This document shows positions 55,675 through 64,000 of a stretch of DNA of 64,000 bases, one piece after another; the first letter of the stretch is position 1, and the number at the start of each line of letters is the position of its first letter. The position numbers and the translations under genes are program-made. Location of the stretch: contig NZ_JAEMXM010000024.1 in the NCBI RefSeq assembly GCF_016482785.1, forward strand, positions 1 through 64,000, given 5' to 3'. The stretch comes from Paenibacillus alkalitolerans. Lineage in GTDB: Bacteria > Bacillota > Bacilli > Paenibacillales > YIM-B00363. Below the pieces are notes generated by a model that ran no database searches, was not told the origin of the DNA, and was given only the letters and a program-made list of their open reading frames with translations.

Positions 55675-56391
55675 TTACCCTTCGAGATAGCCGGTTTCTT
55701 TGAATATATCGATTTTTCTAAGTTCAGCGCGTGTTAACGAAGCCAACGTTTTATCGAGTCTTTGCTGCACGTATTTATACAGAATCCGATCTTCATCTGT
55801 GATCATTTCAAGACGTTCAATGAGTTCTTCAGGTACAGCTTCTTTTGCGGGGCGTTTGAGATTCTTATTTGCATAGGGCAGCACACTTACATTTCTCCAT
55901 CCATACCTCTTGCTCAGAAGGTAAATTGTTTCATGCAGCTTTTCCAATGTACCTATTATTGGAAAATATTTTTCGATATTTTTGATTGCCATATGCGATT
56001 TGGAATGATTGGCGATATACCTAGTCTGGTAATTCACTAGACGACATAAAGTGTCCGGGTGGGAAAGAAGAAACTCCCTCAATGACATAGAATGAATCTT
56101 CAGATGATTATTTGGGACTAAGAGTAAATAGTAAAAAAAAGATATAACCGCATCGACCGGATCTCTTAGGATCGAAGCATATTCACATCGACCATAAAAA
56201 GGCTTGTATAGAGGTAGATGTATATAAATACATCTGAAACTCTGATGTTGGGACGCACTGTGCCACTTTTCATACTGTTCGAGGGTATAAACTTGTTTCA
56301 TACTCTCCTGATATTGATTCATTAAAATGATGCGCATACCTGTTCCCGCTGTTTTAGGAACATGCAAATATACCAACGTTGTATCTTTCAT
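55675..56391 (-). CDS. Sulfotransferase family protein
   Basis: Transfers sulfate from PAPS to a hydroxyl, here probably of a glycan. The 238-residue protein has the 5'-phosphosulfate loop HVPKTAGTGM (10-19) and the 3'-phosphate motif LRDPVDAVISFFYYL (about 74-88), both clear marks of Golgi-type (PF03567-like) sulfotransferases. An APS kinase gene at 61013 can supply PAPS. Sulfated surface glycans are little known in Firmicutes. ATG at 56391 with GAGGG. Confidence 0.85.
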   Translation of the reverse strand: MKDTTLVYLHVPKTAGTGMRIILMNQYQESMKQVYTLEQYEKWHSASQHQSFRCIYIHLPLYKPFYGRCEYASILRDPVDAVISFFYYLLLVPNNHLKIHSMSLREFLLSHPDTLCRLVNYQTRYIANHSKSHMAIKNIEKYFPIIGTLEKLHETIYLLSKRYGWRNVSVLPYANKNLKRPAKEAVPEELIERLEMITDEDRILYKYVQQRLDKTLASLTRAELRKIDIFKETGYLEG

Positions 56392-56477
56392 ACTCCCACC
56401 CTCAAACTAGTTTTAATTTGGCATGATTAAGTTATTCTATGTGGAAATGTCTCTTACGGTATGGGCAAATTCTATCT

Positions 56478-57641
56478 TCATTTGTTGATCATTTTTTCTA
56501 TCTTTTTCTTGAATAAATCGTAACGATATTGTTGTACCACTCGCGCTCGAGCCTTCTTCCCCATATTTTTGAGTTTCACTGGATCGTTTGCCAGCTGATC
56601 GATCATCTTGGCAAGCGATTTAGTATCCTCTTTGTTTACTAACACACCTGTTTCCCTGTCGATAACGATTTCTTGTAAACCGCCGGAATTATAGGCGACT
56701 ATGCATTTTCCAAATGCCATCGCCTCCAGCGCCACATTAGGCAACGCTTCTTCAATGAGACTCGTAACTGCAACCAAATCTACTGCAGGAAGCACTTCCG
56801 AAATATTTGAGAGTACCCCGAGATATCGGAACTCAGCTGATTTCAATTGTTTCGCTTCATTCATACACATTTGGAAATATCTATAATCCCCTGCATTCCC
56901 GGCCGCCAATATAACAATCGGGTTATCGCCTGCTTGAAGAAATGAACAAGCTTTAATTAACTCGATTAAGCCTTTGCCGTAGTAGATAGAGCCAAACCAA
57001 CCGATTACGATATGTTTATCGGACCAACCATAATTAATACGAATTGATTTTCTTTCCTTAGCAACAAGTTTTTGGGCAGGGATATCCACACCATAGGGAA
57101 GAAGCTCAATTGGGGCCAATTCAAAATTTACCGGGGAGATAGAGCGGGCGACACTTGCGGACGGTACAAGAATCAGATCGGCGTGGGAATGAATCAGTGT
57201 GAGCAAAGACTCGATCCCTTGATACTGTGGTATGGTTTCATGAATATACCACCAAACGGGAATATTTCTTATTTGTCTAATAAATATGGGCAATCCGTTA
57301 ATTGCGCTATTCGTTACGATCAAATCCGGAGAATATCCGGCTATTGCTTGATCAAGCAAACTTCCTTCCGCACTTTCCTTCAGTAAATCAATTTCCTCAT
57401 TCAACCGATTGGGTTCATAAATAAGACTCCATAATAACGGGAACGGGATAATATGGGCATCCATTCCCATTTGTGCAGCCCTGTTATAAGACAAGCCGGG
57501 GCCGGGACTTATCCAAATTACCGTGAGCTTCAGATCGAGACAGGCTGAACCAAACAATAACAAAGCTTTTTCTGCCCCCGTTACGATCTCTGGGTGTGTA
57601 TGATGACCAATCAGCATCACCGTCCGTTTATTTTTAGTCAT
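56478..57641 (-). CDS. Glycosyltransferase family 4
   Basis: 387 residues, GT-B: VMLIGHHTHPEIVTGAEKAL, PVWWYIHETIPQY, IGWFGSIYYGKGLIELIKAC in the donor lobe and VTSLIEEALPNVALEAMAFG with the catalytic Glu. The acceptor is unknown. The ATG at 57641 overlaps the end of the rfbD remnant by 4 bases, so it is coupled to the dTDP-sugar operon (a TTG two codons earlier is possible). Confidence 0.88.
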   Translation of the reverse strand: MTKNKRTVMLIGHHTHPEIVTGAEKALLLFGSACLDLKLTVIWISPGPGLSYNRAAQMGMDAHIIPFPLLWSLIYEPNRLNEEIDLLKESAEGSLLDQAIAGYSPDLIVTNSAINGLPIFIRQIRNIPVWWYIHETIPQYQGIESLLTLIHSHADLILVPSASVARSISPVNFELAPIELLPYGVDIPAQKLVAKERKSIRINYGWSDKHIVIGWFGSIYYGKGLIELIKACSFLQAGDNPIVILAAGNAGDYRYFQMCMNEAKQLKSAEFRYLGVLSNISEVLPAVDLVAVTSLIEEALPNVALEAMAFGKCIVAYNSGGLQEIVIDRETGVLVNKEDTKSLAKMIDQLANDPVKLKNMGKKARARVVQQYRYDLFKKKIEKMINK

Positions 57642-57877
57642 ATACAAGTACCCCTTACTTCACCTATGAAGTTAATTAACGCTTCTTTCCAATCACGAAA
57701 ATCCGGAAATCCATTTAAACGGATTGCCATATGATCAAGTACGGAATATGCAGGTCTACTTGCATTTGTAATATCCATTTGTTTTCGTCCCAATGCAAAT
57801 ACTGTGTAATGATTGGAAAGGACAAAGACCAAATCATGTCCCAATTGCCCATACGCACCTGTAATCAAAACTCTCAC
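57638..57877 (-). pseudogene. rfbD: dTDP-4-dehydrorhamnose reductase with large internal deletion
   Basis: The 79 codons consist of the true N-terminus of RfbD (RVLITGAYGQLGHDLVFVL, then GRKQMDITNA) joined in frame to its true C-terminus (RPAYSVLDHMAIRLNGFP, FRDWKEALINFIGE). About 200 codons of the usual 280 are missing, including the YxxxK active site and the substrate pocket. Start (GTG at 57877 with GGAGGCGG) and stop are intact, so the message is translated, but the product cannot reduce dTDP-4-keto-rhamnose. It follows rfbB by 16 bases. Confidence 0.88.
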
Positions 57878-57893
57878 ACATTACCGCCTCCGA

Positions 57894-58862
57894 TCAGGAT
57901 GAACCGTTTTGGATCCGTTTCCACCATTCGCGGTTATCGATGTACCAATTTACTGTCTCTTCTAGTCCCGACTCGAAATCATATTGCGGCTTCCAACCTA
58001 ATTCAGTCTGAATCTTTCGGGAGCAGATCGCATACCGGCGGTCATGACCGGGACGGTCGTCGACAAACCGGATCAAATTTTCCGATTTATTTAATATTGA
58101 CAATATCATCTTGGCAATATCCAGATTCCTCCACTCGTTGTTGCCGCCTATATTGTAAATCTGACCCGGCTTACCTTTATGAATGACAAGGTCGATTGCG
58201 GTGCAATGATCGGCTACATGCAGCCAGTCCCGGATGTTTCTTCCGTCTCCATAAACCGGTATTTCGTTGTCGCAGATCGCATTGGTAATGGCCAAAGGAA
58301 TGAGCTTTTCCGAAAACTGGTAAGGCCCGTAGTTATTGGAGCATCGGGTGATGACGGCCGGCAGCCTGTATGTTTCATAATAAGCGCGTACCAACAGATC
58401 GGAACCCGCTTTACTGGCTGAATACGGACTATTCGGAGAAAGCGGAGTGTCTTCAGTAAAATAACCGTTATCTCCGGCGCTGCCGTAGACCTCGTCAGTA
58501 GAGATCTGTACAAACTTGCTGACCTTGTATTTTCGGGCGGCCTCGAGCAAAACTTGCGTCCCCAGCACATTACTGTGAATAAAGACACAAGGGTCCATAA
58601 TGCTCCGGTCCACATGGGACTCGGCCGCAAAATTCACAATCACATCGACCGGAAACTCGGACTCTACTAACCGGCGATCGCAAATATCTCCTTTCACCAT
58701 TCGATAATTCGGATGGTTTTCCAGATCTTTAAGGTTTTCAAGATTTCCGGCATAAGTTAAGAGATCGAGGTTTATCACGTGATAGTCTGGGTACTTCCGC
58801 AACATATAGCGTATAAAATTGCTTCCAATGAATCCTGCGCCGCCGGTGATTAATAGTTTCAA
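57894..58862 (-). CDS. rfbB: dTDP-glucose 4,6-dehydratase
   Basis: Makes dTDP-4-keto-6-deoxyglucose. 322 residues; LLITGGAGFIGSNFIRYML, YGSAGDNGYFTEDTPLSP, YSASKAGSDLLVRAY (YxxxK) and RCSNNYGPYQFSEKLIP. The start is a TTG at 58862 behind GGAGGG; the open frame runs 24 codons further into rfbC without support. Middle gene of the operon rfbA-rfbC-rfbB-rfbD', an SpsI-SpsL-SpsJ-SpsK-like set known from Bacillus spore polysaccharide. Confidence 0.95.
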   Translation of the reverse strand: MKLLITGGAGFIGSNFIRYMLRKYPDYHVINLDLLTYAGNLENLKDLENHPNYRMVKGDICDRRLVESEFPVDVIVNFAAESHVDRSIMDPCVFIHSNVLGTQVLLEAARKYKVSKFVQISTDEVYGSAGDNGYFTEDTPLSPNSPYSASKAGSDLLVRAYYETYRLPAVITRCSNNYGPYQFSEKLIPLAITNAICDNEIPVYGDGRNIRDWLHVADHCTAIDLVIHKGKPGQIYNIGGNNEWRNLDIAKMILSILNKSENLIRFVDDRPGHDRRYAICSRKIQTELGWKPQYDFESGLEETVNWYIDNREWWKRIQNGSS

Positions 58863-58890
58863 CAGTTTCCCTCCTCTTCTTCTCGGAATC

Positions 58891-59346
58891 TTATTTGAAA
58901 ACAGTGTTCCAGTTGAATCCGATCTCCTGGTCATTATAAGGAATCCGGTATTCGTCCGGATCGTCGGGATTATAAGAACGATTCGTTACATAAGCAATGA
59001 CCGCCGGTTCGTTTCCAAGAATCCGATAACCATGGGCAACTCCGCGCGGAATGAAAAGGGAGATGAAGTTGTGTTCTCCCATGTAGTAAACTTCGGTCCG
59101 CTTATACGTCGGGGAATCCGTTCTCATGTCATAGAGGACCACTTGTGCGTTTCCTGATGGGAAAAACCAAATGTCGTCCTGATGTTTATGATAATGAAAT
59201 GCTTTAATCACACCAGGGTAACTAAGGGAGACCGACAGTTGACCGAATCTTTCAAGGAGAAAGTCATCGTCTCTCAGTACTTCCATAAAATAACCGCGGT
59301 CATCGGGATGCATCAGCAGTTTTTTTACTTTCACTCCTTCGATCAA
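58891..59346 (-). CDS. rfbC: dTDP-4-dehydrorhamnose 3,5-epimerase family protein
   Basis: A cupin epimerase of 151 residues, shorter than the usual 180 but the length of B. subtilis SpsL. The active-site His region reads VIKAFHYHKHQDDIWFF, and FIPRGVAHGYRIL is the second conserved block. It should epimerise C3/C5 of dTDP-4-keto-6-deoxyglucose. It overlaps rfbA by four bases (ATGA). Because rfbD is broken, its product may be used by another enzyme. Confidence 0.88.
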   Translation of the reverse strand: MIEGVKVKKLLMHPDDRGYFMEVLRDDDFLLERFGQLSVSLSYPGVIKAFHYHKHQDDIWFFPSGNAQVVLYDMRTDSPTYKRTEVYYMGEHNFISLFIPRGVAHGYRILGNEPAVIAYVTNRSYNPDDPDEYRIPYNDQEIGFNWNTVFK

Positions 59347-60104
59347 GCCGACTCCCCCTTTCCTGCCCTCTTTATCTCGGCAAAGTCTCCGTAGTTAATG
59401 TCCTTGGCCAATTCATTTGCCTGAAAGAGGGAAGCGTAAGTTCCCGCATCGGTCCACCATCCGTCCAGTACGTCAAAAGTCAGTTGGTTGCGCCGAATAT
59501 ACTCGTTGTTGACATCCGTAATCTCCAACTCGCCGCGAGCGGAAGGCTTTAAAGCTTTAATGATTTCAAATACGCTGCAGTCATACATATAAATACCGGT
59601 TACCGCGAAATCGCTTTTTGAAGTCTGCGGTTTTTCCTCAATCAACGCAATCTTGTCGCCGCATATTTGCGGCACGCCGAATCTCGACGGGTCCGCCACT
59701 TTTTTAAGCAAAATCTTGGCGCCAGCACCTTGCTCCCTATATTTCCTGACGAAGGAACGGATATCGTCCGAAAAAATGTTGTCCGCCAAAATCACCGTCA
59801 TAAGGCCGCCGTTGACGAAATCCTCCGCCAAACCCAAGGCTTGGGCAATTCCTCCCGGTTCATCCTGCACCTTGTAGGTAAAGGAGCAGCCGAAATTATT
59901 CCCGCCGCCCAACAAATTGACTACTTCTCCCATATGTTCTCTGCCTGTAACGATTAGAATATTATGAATTCCAGCCTTGTTGAGTTTATAGATCGCGTGA
60001 TAAATCATCGGATATTTGCCGACGGGAAGCAAATGTTTATTGGTTACCTTTGTTAACGGAAACAGGCGGGAACCGGTGCCCCCTGCGAGTATTACGCCTT
60101 TCAA
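59343..60104 (-). CDS. rfbA: Glucose-1-phosphate thymidylyltransferase
   Basis: Makes dTDP-glucose. About 253 residues, the short SpsI-like form: KGVILAGGTGSRLFPLTKVT, NKHLLPVGKYPMIYH, QDEPGGIAQALGLAEDFV and TDVNNEYIRRNQLTF. I prefer the TTG at 60104 (GGGG at 8 bases, standard MKGVILAGG start) to a GTG three codons earlier. It heads the dTDP-sugar operon, about 100 bases after the TauE/SafE gene. Confidence 0.92.
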   Translation of the reverse strand: MKGVILAGGTGSRLFPLTKVTNKHLLPVGKYPMIYHAIYKLNKAGIHNILIVTGREHMGEVVNLLGGGNNFGCSFTYKVQDEPGGIAQALGLAEDFVNGGLMTVILADNIFSDDIRSFVRKYREQGAGAKILLKKVADPSRFGVPQICGDKIALIEEKPQTSKSDFAVTGIYMYDCSVFEIIKALKPSARGELEITDVNNEYIRRNQLTFDVLDGWWTDAGTYASLFQANELAKDINYGDFAEIKRAGKGESA

Positions 60105-60213
60105 ATTCTCCACCCCTATTAACCCCTATTAACCTACTTGACCCCGCCAGACAAACTCTTTTGATTAATATATGCATTAACGATAATAGAGTAGATGATT
60201 GAATCACCTATAT

Positions 60214-60984
60214 TTACAGTATGTTCAGCAGCTTCACAGAGACAATGATCAGCATCAGAATCAAACCGAAACGGATGACGTAATCCGGTGCTTTTGCCCC
60301 AAATTTGCTTCCTATTAAAACCCCAGGGATAGATCCGGTTAATAGATTGACTGCCAAGATCAGATCTATCTTTCCTAAATAGAAGTGTGATATTCCGGCC
60401 AAACCCGTGATCAAGACGCCATGAACTATATCTGTACCCACTAATTTTGATGCTGAGAAAGGGTACAACAACATCAATATTGCTATAAACAAACTGCCGC
60501 TGCCGACAGAGGTGACAGCGACCAAAAATCCGACAGCAAATCCAAGAATCATTACGGTTACTAGCTTCATATTCAAACCTTCAACAGAGTCTCTACGATT
60601 ATTCTTTATGATCATTTGCAAAATCATAACCGCAGAAGCGAGCAAAAACACGATCGCTAATGTTTGACGGATAAACTCGTCCGGCAAACTCTCATTTCTA
60701 TATTGCATCCATTCTAAAAACAAAATACCCGCGATTGTTCCGGGAATGCTGCCCATGAGTACACGTGTCAAAAGCTTTAAATCAACCGTTTTTTGCCGAA
60801 AATGCTGCCATGCACCAAACATTTTGGTGACCGATGCAAAAATCAGGTCTGTGCCTACAGCTACTTGGGGAGCAATACCAAAGCCAAGTATCAATAACGG
60901 CGTCATTAACAACCCTCCGCCCATGCCGGTAACCCCGACAACAAACCCGACGAAACAGCCGATTATGATTAACCATATATCCAT
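60214..60984 (-). CDS. TauE/SafE family sulfite exporter-like permease
   Basis: A 256-residue membrane protein with about eight helices and the family motifs GCFVGFVVGVTGMGGGLLMTP (start) and GFAVGFLVAVTSVGSGSLFI (second repeat). TauE/SafE proteins move sulfite, sulfoacetate or other sulfur or carboxylate anions. Placed 28 bases after cysC and in a cluster with a sulfotransferase, it may handle sulfate or sulfite; direction and substrate are inference. ATG at 60984 with AGGAG. Confidence 0.88.
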   Translation of the reverse strand: MDIWLIIIGCFVGFVVGVTGMGGGLLMTPLLILGFGIAPQVAVGTDLIFASVTKMFGAWQHFRQKTVDLKLLTRVLMGSIPGTIAGILFLEWMQYRNESLPDEFIRQTLAIVFLLASAVMILQMIIKNNRRDSVEGLNMKLVTVMILGFAVGFLVAVTSVGSGSLFIAILMLLYPFSASKLVGTDIVHGVLITGLAGISHFYLGKIDLILAVNLLTGSIPGVLIGSKFGAKAPDYVIRFGLILMLIIVSVKLLNIL

Positions 60985-61012
60985 CGGTCATCTCCTACTA
61001 ACATAATGCATA

Positions 61013-61612
61013 TTATTTTCCTATATAGTTGTTGTCTTCCAAATATTTAAGCAGTATCCCAACGGATTCGCTGATGGATTGTTTGTCGGTCTCGATGGTG
61101 ATTTCGGGGTGATCGGGAGCTTCGTACGGGGAGGATATTCCGGTAAAATTAGCAAGCTGTCCTGTTCTGGCTTTATGGTACAATCCCTTCGGATCCCTTC
61201 TCTCGCATTCATTCAGAGGACACTTGATATAGACTTCAATAAATTCTCCTGCTTCAAACAAAGAGCGTACTTTTTCACGCTCCTCCCGGAAAGGCGATAT
61301 GATCGCGGTCAATGTTATCAATCCCGCATCCACGAACAGTTTGGATAACTCCCCGATCCTCCGTATATTTTCCATTCGTTCTTCCCTGCTGAATCCAAGG
61401 TTTTTATTTAATCCGTGCCGAATATTATCGCCATCCACCACGTAGCATCTAATTTGGCGATGATATAATTCTTTCTCCAATTCAACCGCCAGCGTGGATT
61501 TTCCGGAGCCCGATAATCCCGTGAACCAAAAAACGCAGCTCTTGTGTCCATTTAAGGCTTGGCGGTCTTCTATTTTTATTTTTGTTTCGTGCCAAGAAAT
61601 GTCCTGGTTCAA
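61013..61612 (-). CDS. cysC: Adenylyl-sulfate (APS) kinase
   Basis: Phosphorylates APS to PAPS, the sulfate donor. 199 residues with the P-loop GLSGSGKST (32-40), [18 protein letters not shown] and the family block IYVKCPL-like ([19 protein letters not shown]). The start is a TTG at 61612 with GAGGTGAG. No sulfate adenylyltransferase (sat or cysND) is in the window. Genetic linkage to a sulfotransferase rather than to cysteine synthesis genes suggests that it feeds glycan sulfation. Confidence 0.93.
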   Translation of the reverse strand: MNQDISWHETKIKIEDRQALNGHKSCVFWFTGLSGSGKSTLAVELEKELYHRQIRCYVVDGDNIRHGLNKNLGFSREERMENIRRIGELSKLFVDAGLITLTAIISPFREEREKVRSLFEAGEFIEVYIKCPLNECERRDPKGLYHKARTGQLANFTGISSPYEAPDHPEITIETDKQSISESVGILLKYLEDNNYIGK

Positions 61613-61837
61613 ATCAACTCACCTCTCATCCTAACAGCTAATCATTCTTCCATTCACACTCTATTACTTAAAAGAATGATATATTTATTTCTATTCACGG
61701 AAGGTTATCAAGGTTATAGGTTAATATTGGAATTTACTCAATAACAGAAATTCCAATGAGGATTAGCTAAGCGGTCGCAACAGACAGGCAGCACCCGCCT
61801 CCCATTCCGATTTCAATTCTTTGGATAATACTTCTAA

Positions 61838-61874
61838 GTAAAACAGAAAAGGAATGGCTTTGGCATCCATTCCT
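61838..61874 (-). terminator. Terminator after gmd
   Basis: Minus strand stem AGGAATGG/CCATTCCT (arms 61867-61874 and 61850-61857) followed by TTTCTGTTTTAC. It separates gmd from the cysC operon; the rest of the 299-base gap 61613-61911 is AT-rich and should hold the cysC promoter. Confidence 0.75.
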
Positions 61875-61911
61875 AATCCAGGCGGCTCTGTCAGGGACAT
61901 TCCCTTTCTCA

Positions 61912-62871
61912 TTACACTCTATTACGCCAGTAATCTAGCAAATCTTGAAGTGTTTGTTCAAACGGGATCTCCGGTTTCCAGCCGGTTTGCCGGTGAAACT
62001 TGTCAAAGTCGCCCAATAAAATCTCGACATCCGAAGGTCTCATTCTGCTTTGATCCTGTTGGATTTTGATTTTCGCTGGACTAAGGCGGAGAAGTTTTTC
62101 CAACATTTCTTGAATGGAATAGGTCGTTCCGGAAGCGATATTATACACTTCTCCTGGAATCCCTCTTTCCACTGCCAGCCAGTAGGCTCTGACCACATCA
62201 CGCACATCGGTGAAATCCCTTTTTGCTTGCAAATTGCCAACATAAAGTATAGGCGCTTTTCGCCCTTTTTCTATTTCAGCAATCTGCTTGGCAAAATTGG
62301 ACGTGACAAACGCTTCTCCTCTTCGCGGACCGGTGTGGTTAAAGGTGCGTGTCCGAATTACCTTAAGACCATAACTTTTGAAATATTGATACCCGAGAAA
62401 ATCCTGTCCTACCTTACTCACAGCATATGGACTAAGAGGACGTAGCGGATTATCCTCTGTAATCGGCACTTCGTTCGGATACACATGACCGTATTCCTCA
62501 CTGGAACATGCAATTTGTATTGTACAATCAAGTCCGTATTTAAGAACTGCTTCAAACAGGTTGACCTGCCCGATTTGATTCACTAACAATGTCTCCGCCG
62601 GAGAATTCCATGAGGTCGGCACAAAGCTTTGTGCCGCCAGATGAAAAATAATATCCGGTTTCACCGCGTTTATCATTTCATCGACAGAATGGGAATCCTT
62701 TAATTCACATTCGACGGTTTTAATGTCATTCAGAATGTGCAATATATGGTCCATTCGGCTACGCAAGCGGTATGTGCCGTATACCTCAACATCTTTTTTA
62801 TTGTTCAAAATCCATTCCGCGAGATGACTTCCGGCAAATCCGGTAATGCCGGTGATCAAAGCTTTTGCCAT
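61912..62871 (-). CDS. gmd: GDP-mannose 4,6-dehydratase
   Basis: Makes GDP-4-keto-6-deoxymannose from GDP-mannose. 319 residues; ALITGITGFAGSHLAEWIL, HLAAQSFVPTSWNSPAETL, CSSEEYGHVYPNEVPITED, YAVSKVGQDFL (YxxxK) and RTFNHTGPRRGEAFV. The ATG at 62871 lies 14 bases after GGAG; the frame runs 22 codons longer without support. It stands alone, divergent from the last gene, and feeds Fcl (54168) and perhaps the reductase at 35855. Confidence 0.92.
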   Translation of the reverse strand: MAKALITGITGFAGSHLAEWILNNKKDVEVYGTYRLRSRMDHILHILNDIKTVECELKDSHSVDEMINAVKPDIIFHLAAQSFVPTSWNSPAETLLVNQIGQVNLFEAVLKYGLDCTIQIACSSEEYGHVYPNEVPITEDNPLRPLSPYAVSKVGQDFLGYQYFKSYGLKVIRTRTFNHTGPRRGEAFVTSNFAKQIAEIEKGRKAPILYVGNLQAKRDFTDVRDVVRAYWLAVERGIPGEVYNIASGTTYSIQEMLEKLLRLSPAKIKIQQDQSRMRPSDVEILLGDFDKFHRQTGWKPEIPFEQTLQDLLDYWRNRV

Positions 62872-63039
62872 GGCAGCTTTCCACACTCCTTCTAGTTGAA
62901 TCAACGGTTTGATAAAGCTCCTGATCTCAAAACTCAATTCGACTTCGCATCCTCAAAAAGCATTCACAAAATAAACAATTTAACACGTACTAGCCCCTCA
63001 ACATACAATAGTTACAAACCTACTGAGGAAGTGGGATCT

Positions 63040-64000
63040 ATGGACATTGCTTTTTATTACGACTCCTCGTTCGATTGGAACGACAGTGATCTTGAAACAA
63101 AGGGAGTTGGGGGATCCCAACTGGCACTCATCAGGATTACGCGGGAACTTGCAATACGCCATCAAGTTACAGTCTTTAATAGCACTTCGAGAGAAGGTGT
63201 ATACCACGGAATTAAGTACCGAAACTACCGCTCTTTCAATAGAGAAGAACAGTGGGATGTGTTTATCAGCTTCCGTTGCGCATTGCCTGCCGAGAATGTG
63301 AAAGCTCTATGCAAAATTCATTGGTGCATCGACCCTGGCGACAATACGGTTGAAAAGGACTTGCCGCATATCCATAAGATCATTACAATAAGTCCGTTTC
63401 ATACGAAAATGTTGCGCAATATTTTTCATATCGATAACGGCAAAATATATGAAGCGCGTCTGGGGGTACATGCAGACGACTACAGAGAGATAACCCCCAA
63501 GAAGAAACACAAATTATTATTTTGCTCGGCTCCGGAACGCGGACTCCAACATGTACCGCGCATCTACTCTTTAATCAAAAATCAGGTGCCCGACGCATCG
63601 CTTGTGATTACCATGGACTACAGCTTATGGGGATTTGAACCGGGAATTGGAAGCTACAAAGATTTATTCAAAGGGTTGGACGGCATTAATTATTTAGGGA
63701 AAATTCCGCGGCGGCAGCTAATCGAGGAGCAGAAAACCAGCGTGCTTCATATATATCCTTGCGACGGACCGTACGAAATGTTTTGTCTCGCTTCCATGGA
63801 ATGTCAAGCGGCCGGAACTCCTACCGTTGCAACCTGCCAAGGTGCTCTTACTTCCACCGTTCTGGACGGCGTCACCGGTAAGTTGATTTACACGTTGCCG
63901 GATTATGACACAAATTTCTATCAAACATTCGCTGATAAGGTCGTGCAGTTGTTAAGCGCTCCATCAGAGTTGGAAGCTATGAGCTTGAAAGCAAGGGAAC
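63040..64000 (+). CDS. Glycosyltransferase family 4, cut by the window end
   Basis: From the ATG at 63040 (GAGGAAGTGGG site) the frame stays open for at least 320 codons to the end of the window. It begins DIAFYYDSSFDWNDSDLETK, GVGGSQLALIRITRELA and continues with KLLFCSAPERGLQHVPRIY, INYLGKIPRRQLIEEQKTS and YPCDGPYEMFCLASMECQ, a GT4-like donor lobe with the conserved Glu. It looks like a complete GT4 gene whose end lies beyond. Divergent from gmd with about 170 bases between. Confidence 0.85.
   Translation, partial: MDIAFYYDSSFDWNDSDLETKGVGGSQLALIRITRELAIRHQVTVFNSTSREGVYHGIKYRNYRSFNREEQWDVFISFRCALPAENVKALCKIHWCIDPGDNTVEKDLPHIHKIITISPFHTKMLRNIFHIDNGKIYEARLGVHADDYREITPKKKHKLLFCSAPERGLQHVPRIYSLIKNQVPDASLVITMDYSLWGFEPGIGSYKDLFKGLDGINYLGKIPRRQLIEEQKTSVLHIYPCDGPYEMFCLASMECQAAGTPTVATCQGALTSTVLDGVTGKLIYTLPDYDTNFYQTFADKVVQLLSAPSELEAMSLKARE

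Overview
This window looks like a chromosomal segment of a spore-forming Firmicute of the Paenibacillaceae (Paenibacillus/Cohnella type). The reasons are strong GGAGG ribosome binding sites, frequent TTG and GTG starts, sigma-A promoters, an AraR/abfA/abf2/araM set close to the Bacillus one, and a cassette of a solute-binding protein, permeases, NHL, YIP1 and DUF5696 proteins that I associate with Paenibacillus. No rRNA, tRNA, CRISPR array or intact insertion sequence was seen.

Region 1 (1-18.9 kb) is an arabinan/arabinoside utilisation locus. A minus-strand operon carries a lipoprotein solute-binding protein, a very large membrane-anchored solute-binding protein with two carbohydrate-binding-like modules, two pairs of MalF/MalG-type permeases, an NHL/TPR membrane protein, a YIP1 protein, a secreted DUF5696 protein and AbfA (GH51). 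Upstream lie a second GH51 (Abf2), a small Cys-rich DUF6171 protein, a GH43 enzyme and a divergent GH27 enzyme. No transporter ATPase is present, so a shared MsmX/MsmK-type ATPase elsewhere must serve both importers.

Region 2 (18.9-23.7 kb) holds a c-di-GMP-I riboswitch with an intrinsic terminator in front of a two-gene operon (substrate-binding lipoprotein and a HAMP-GAF-GGDEF diguanylate cyclase). It is followed by a YfiT/DinB protein, a frameshifted VOC protein, a RelE/ParE toxin with its antitoxin, and a duplicated scrap of the yfiT 5' end.

Region 3 (23.7-34.8 kb) is the intracellular L-arabinose pathway: araD, araA, terminator, galM-like epimerase, araM, FGGY kinase. AraR lies further upstream, and AraR operators precede both araD and araR. 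Between them sit an RQC-minor-type DNA-binding protein, a SWIM zinc-finger protein, a small nuclease-like protein and two blocks of palindromic or inverted repeats.

Region 4 (34.8-64 kb) is a surface or spore glycan cluster. It contains at least ten glycosyltransferases and makes or modifies GDP-sugars (mannose-1-P guanylyltransferase, Gmd, Fcl, another reductase), CDP-sugars (RfbF, RfbG, reductase) and dTDP-sugars (RfbA, RfbC, RfbB, and an internally deleted RfbD). It also has two methyltransferases, a sulfotransferase, an APS kinase (CysC) and a TauE/SafE permease, which together suggest a sulfated, methylated deoxysugar glycan. No flippase, polymerase, ABC exporter or initiating transferase is visible. 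Several gene scraps and an AT-rich middle part suggest recombination and horizontal exchange. The last gene runs off the window.
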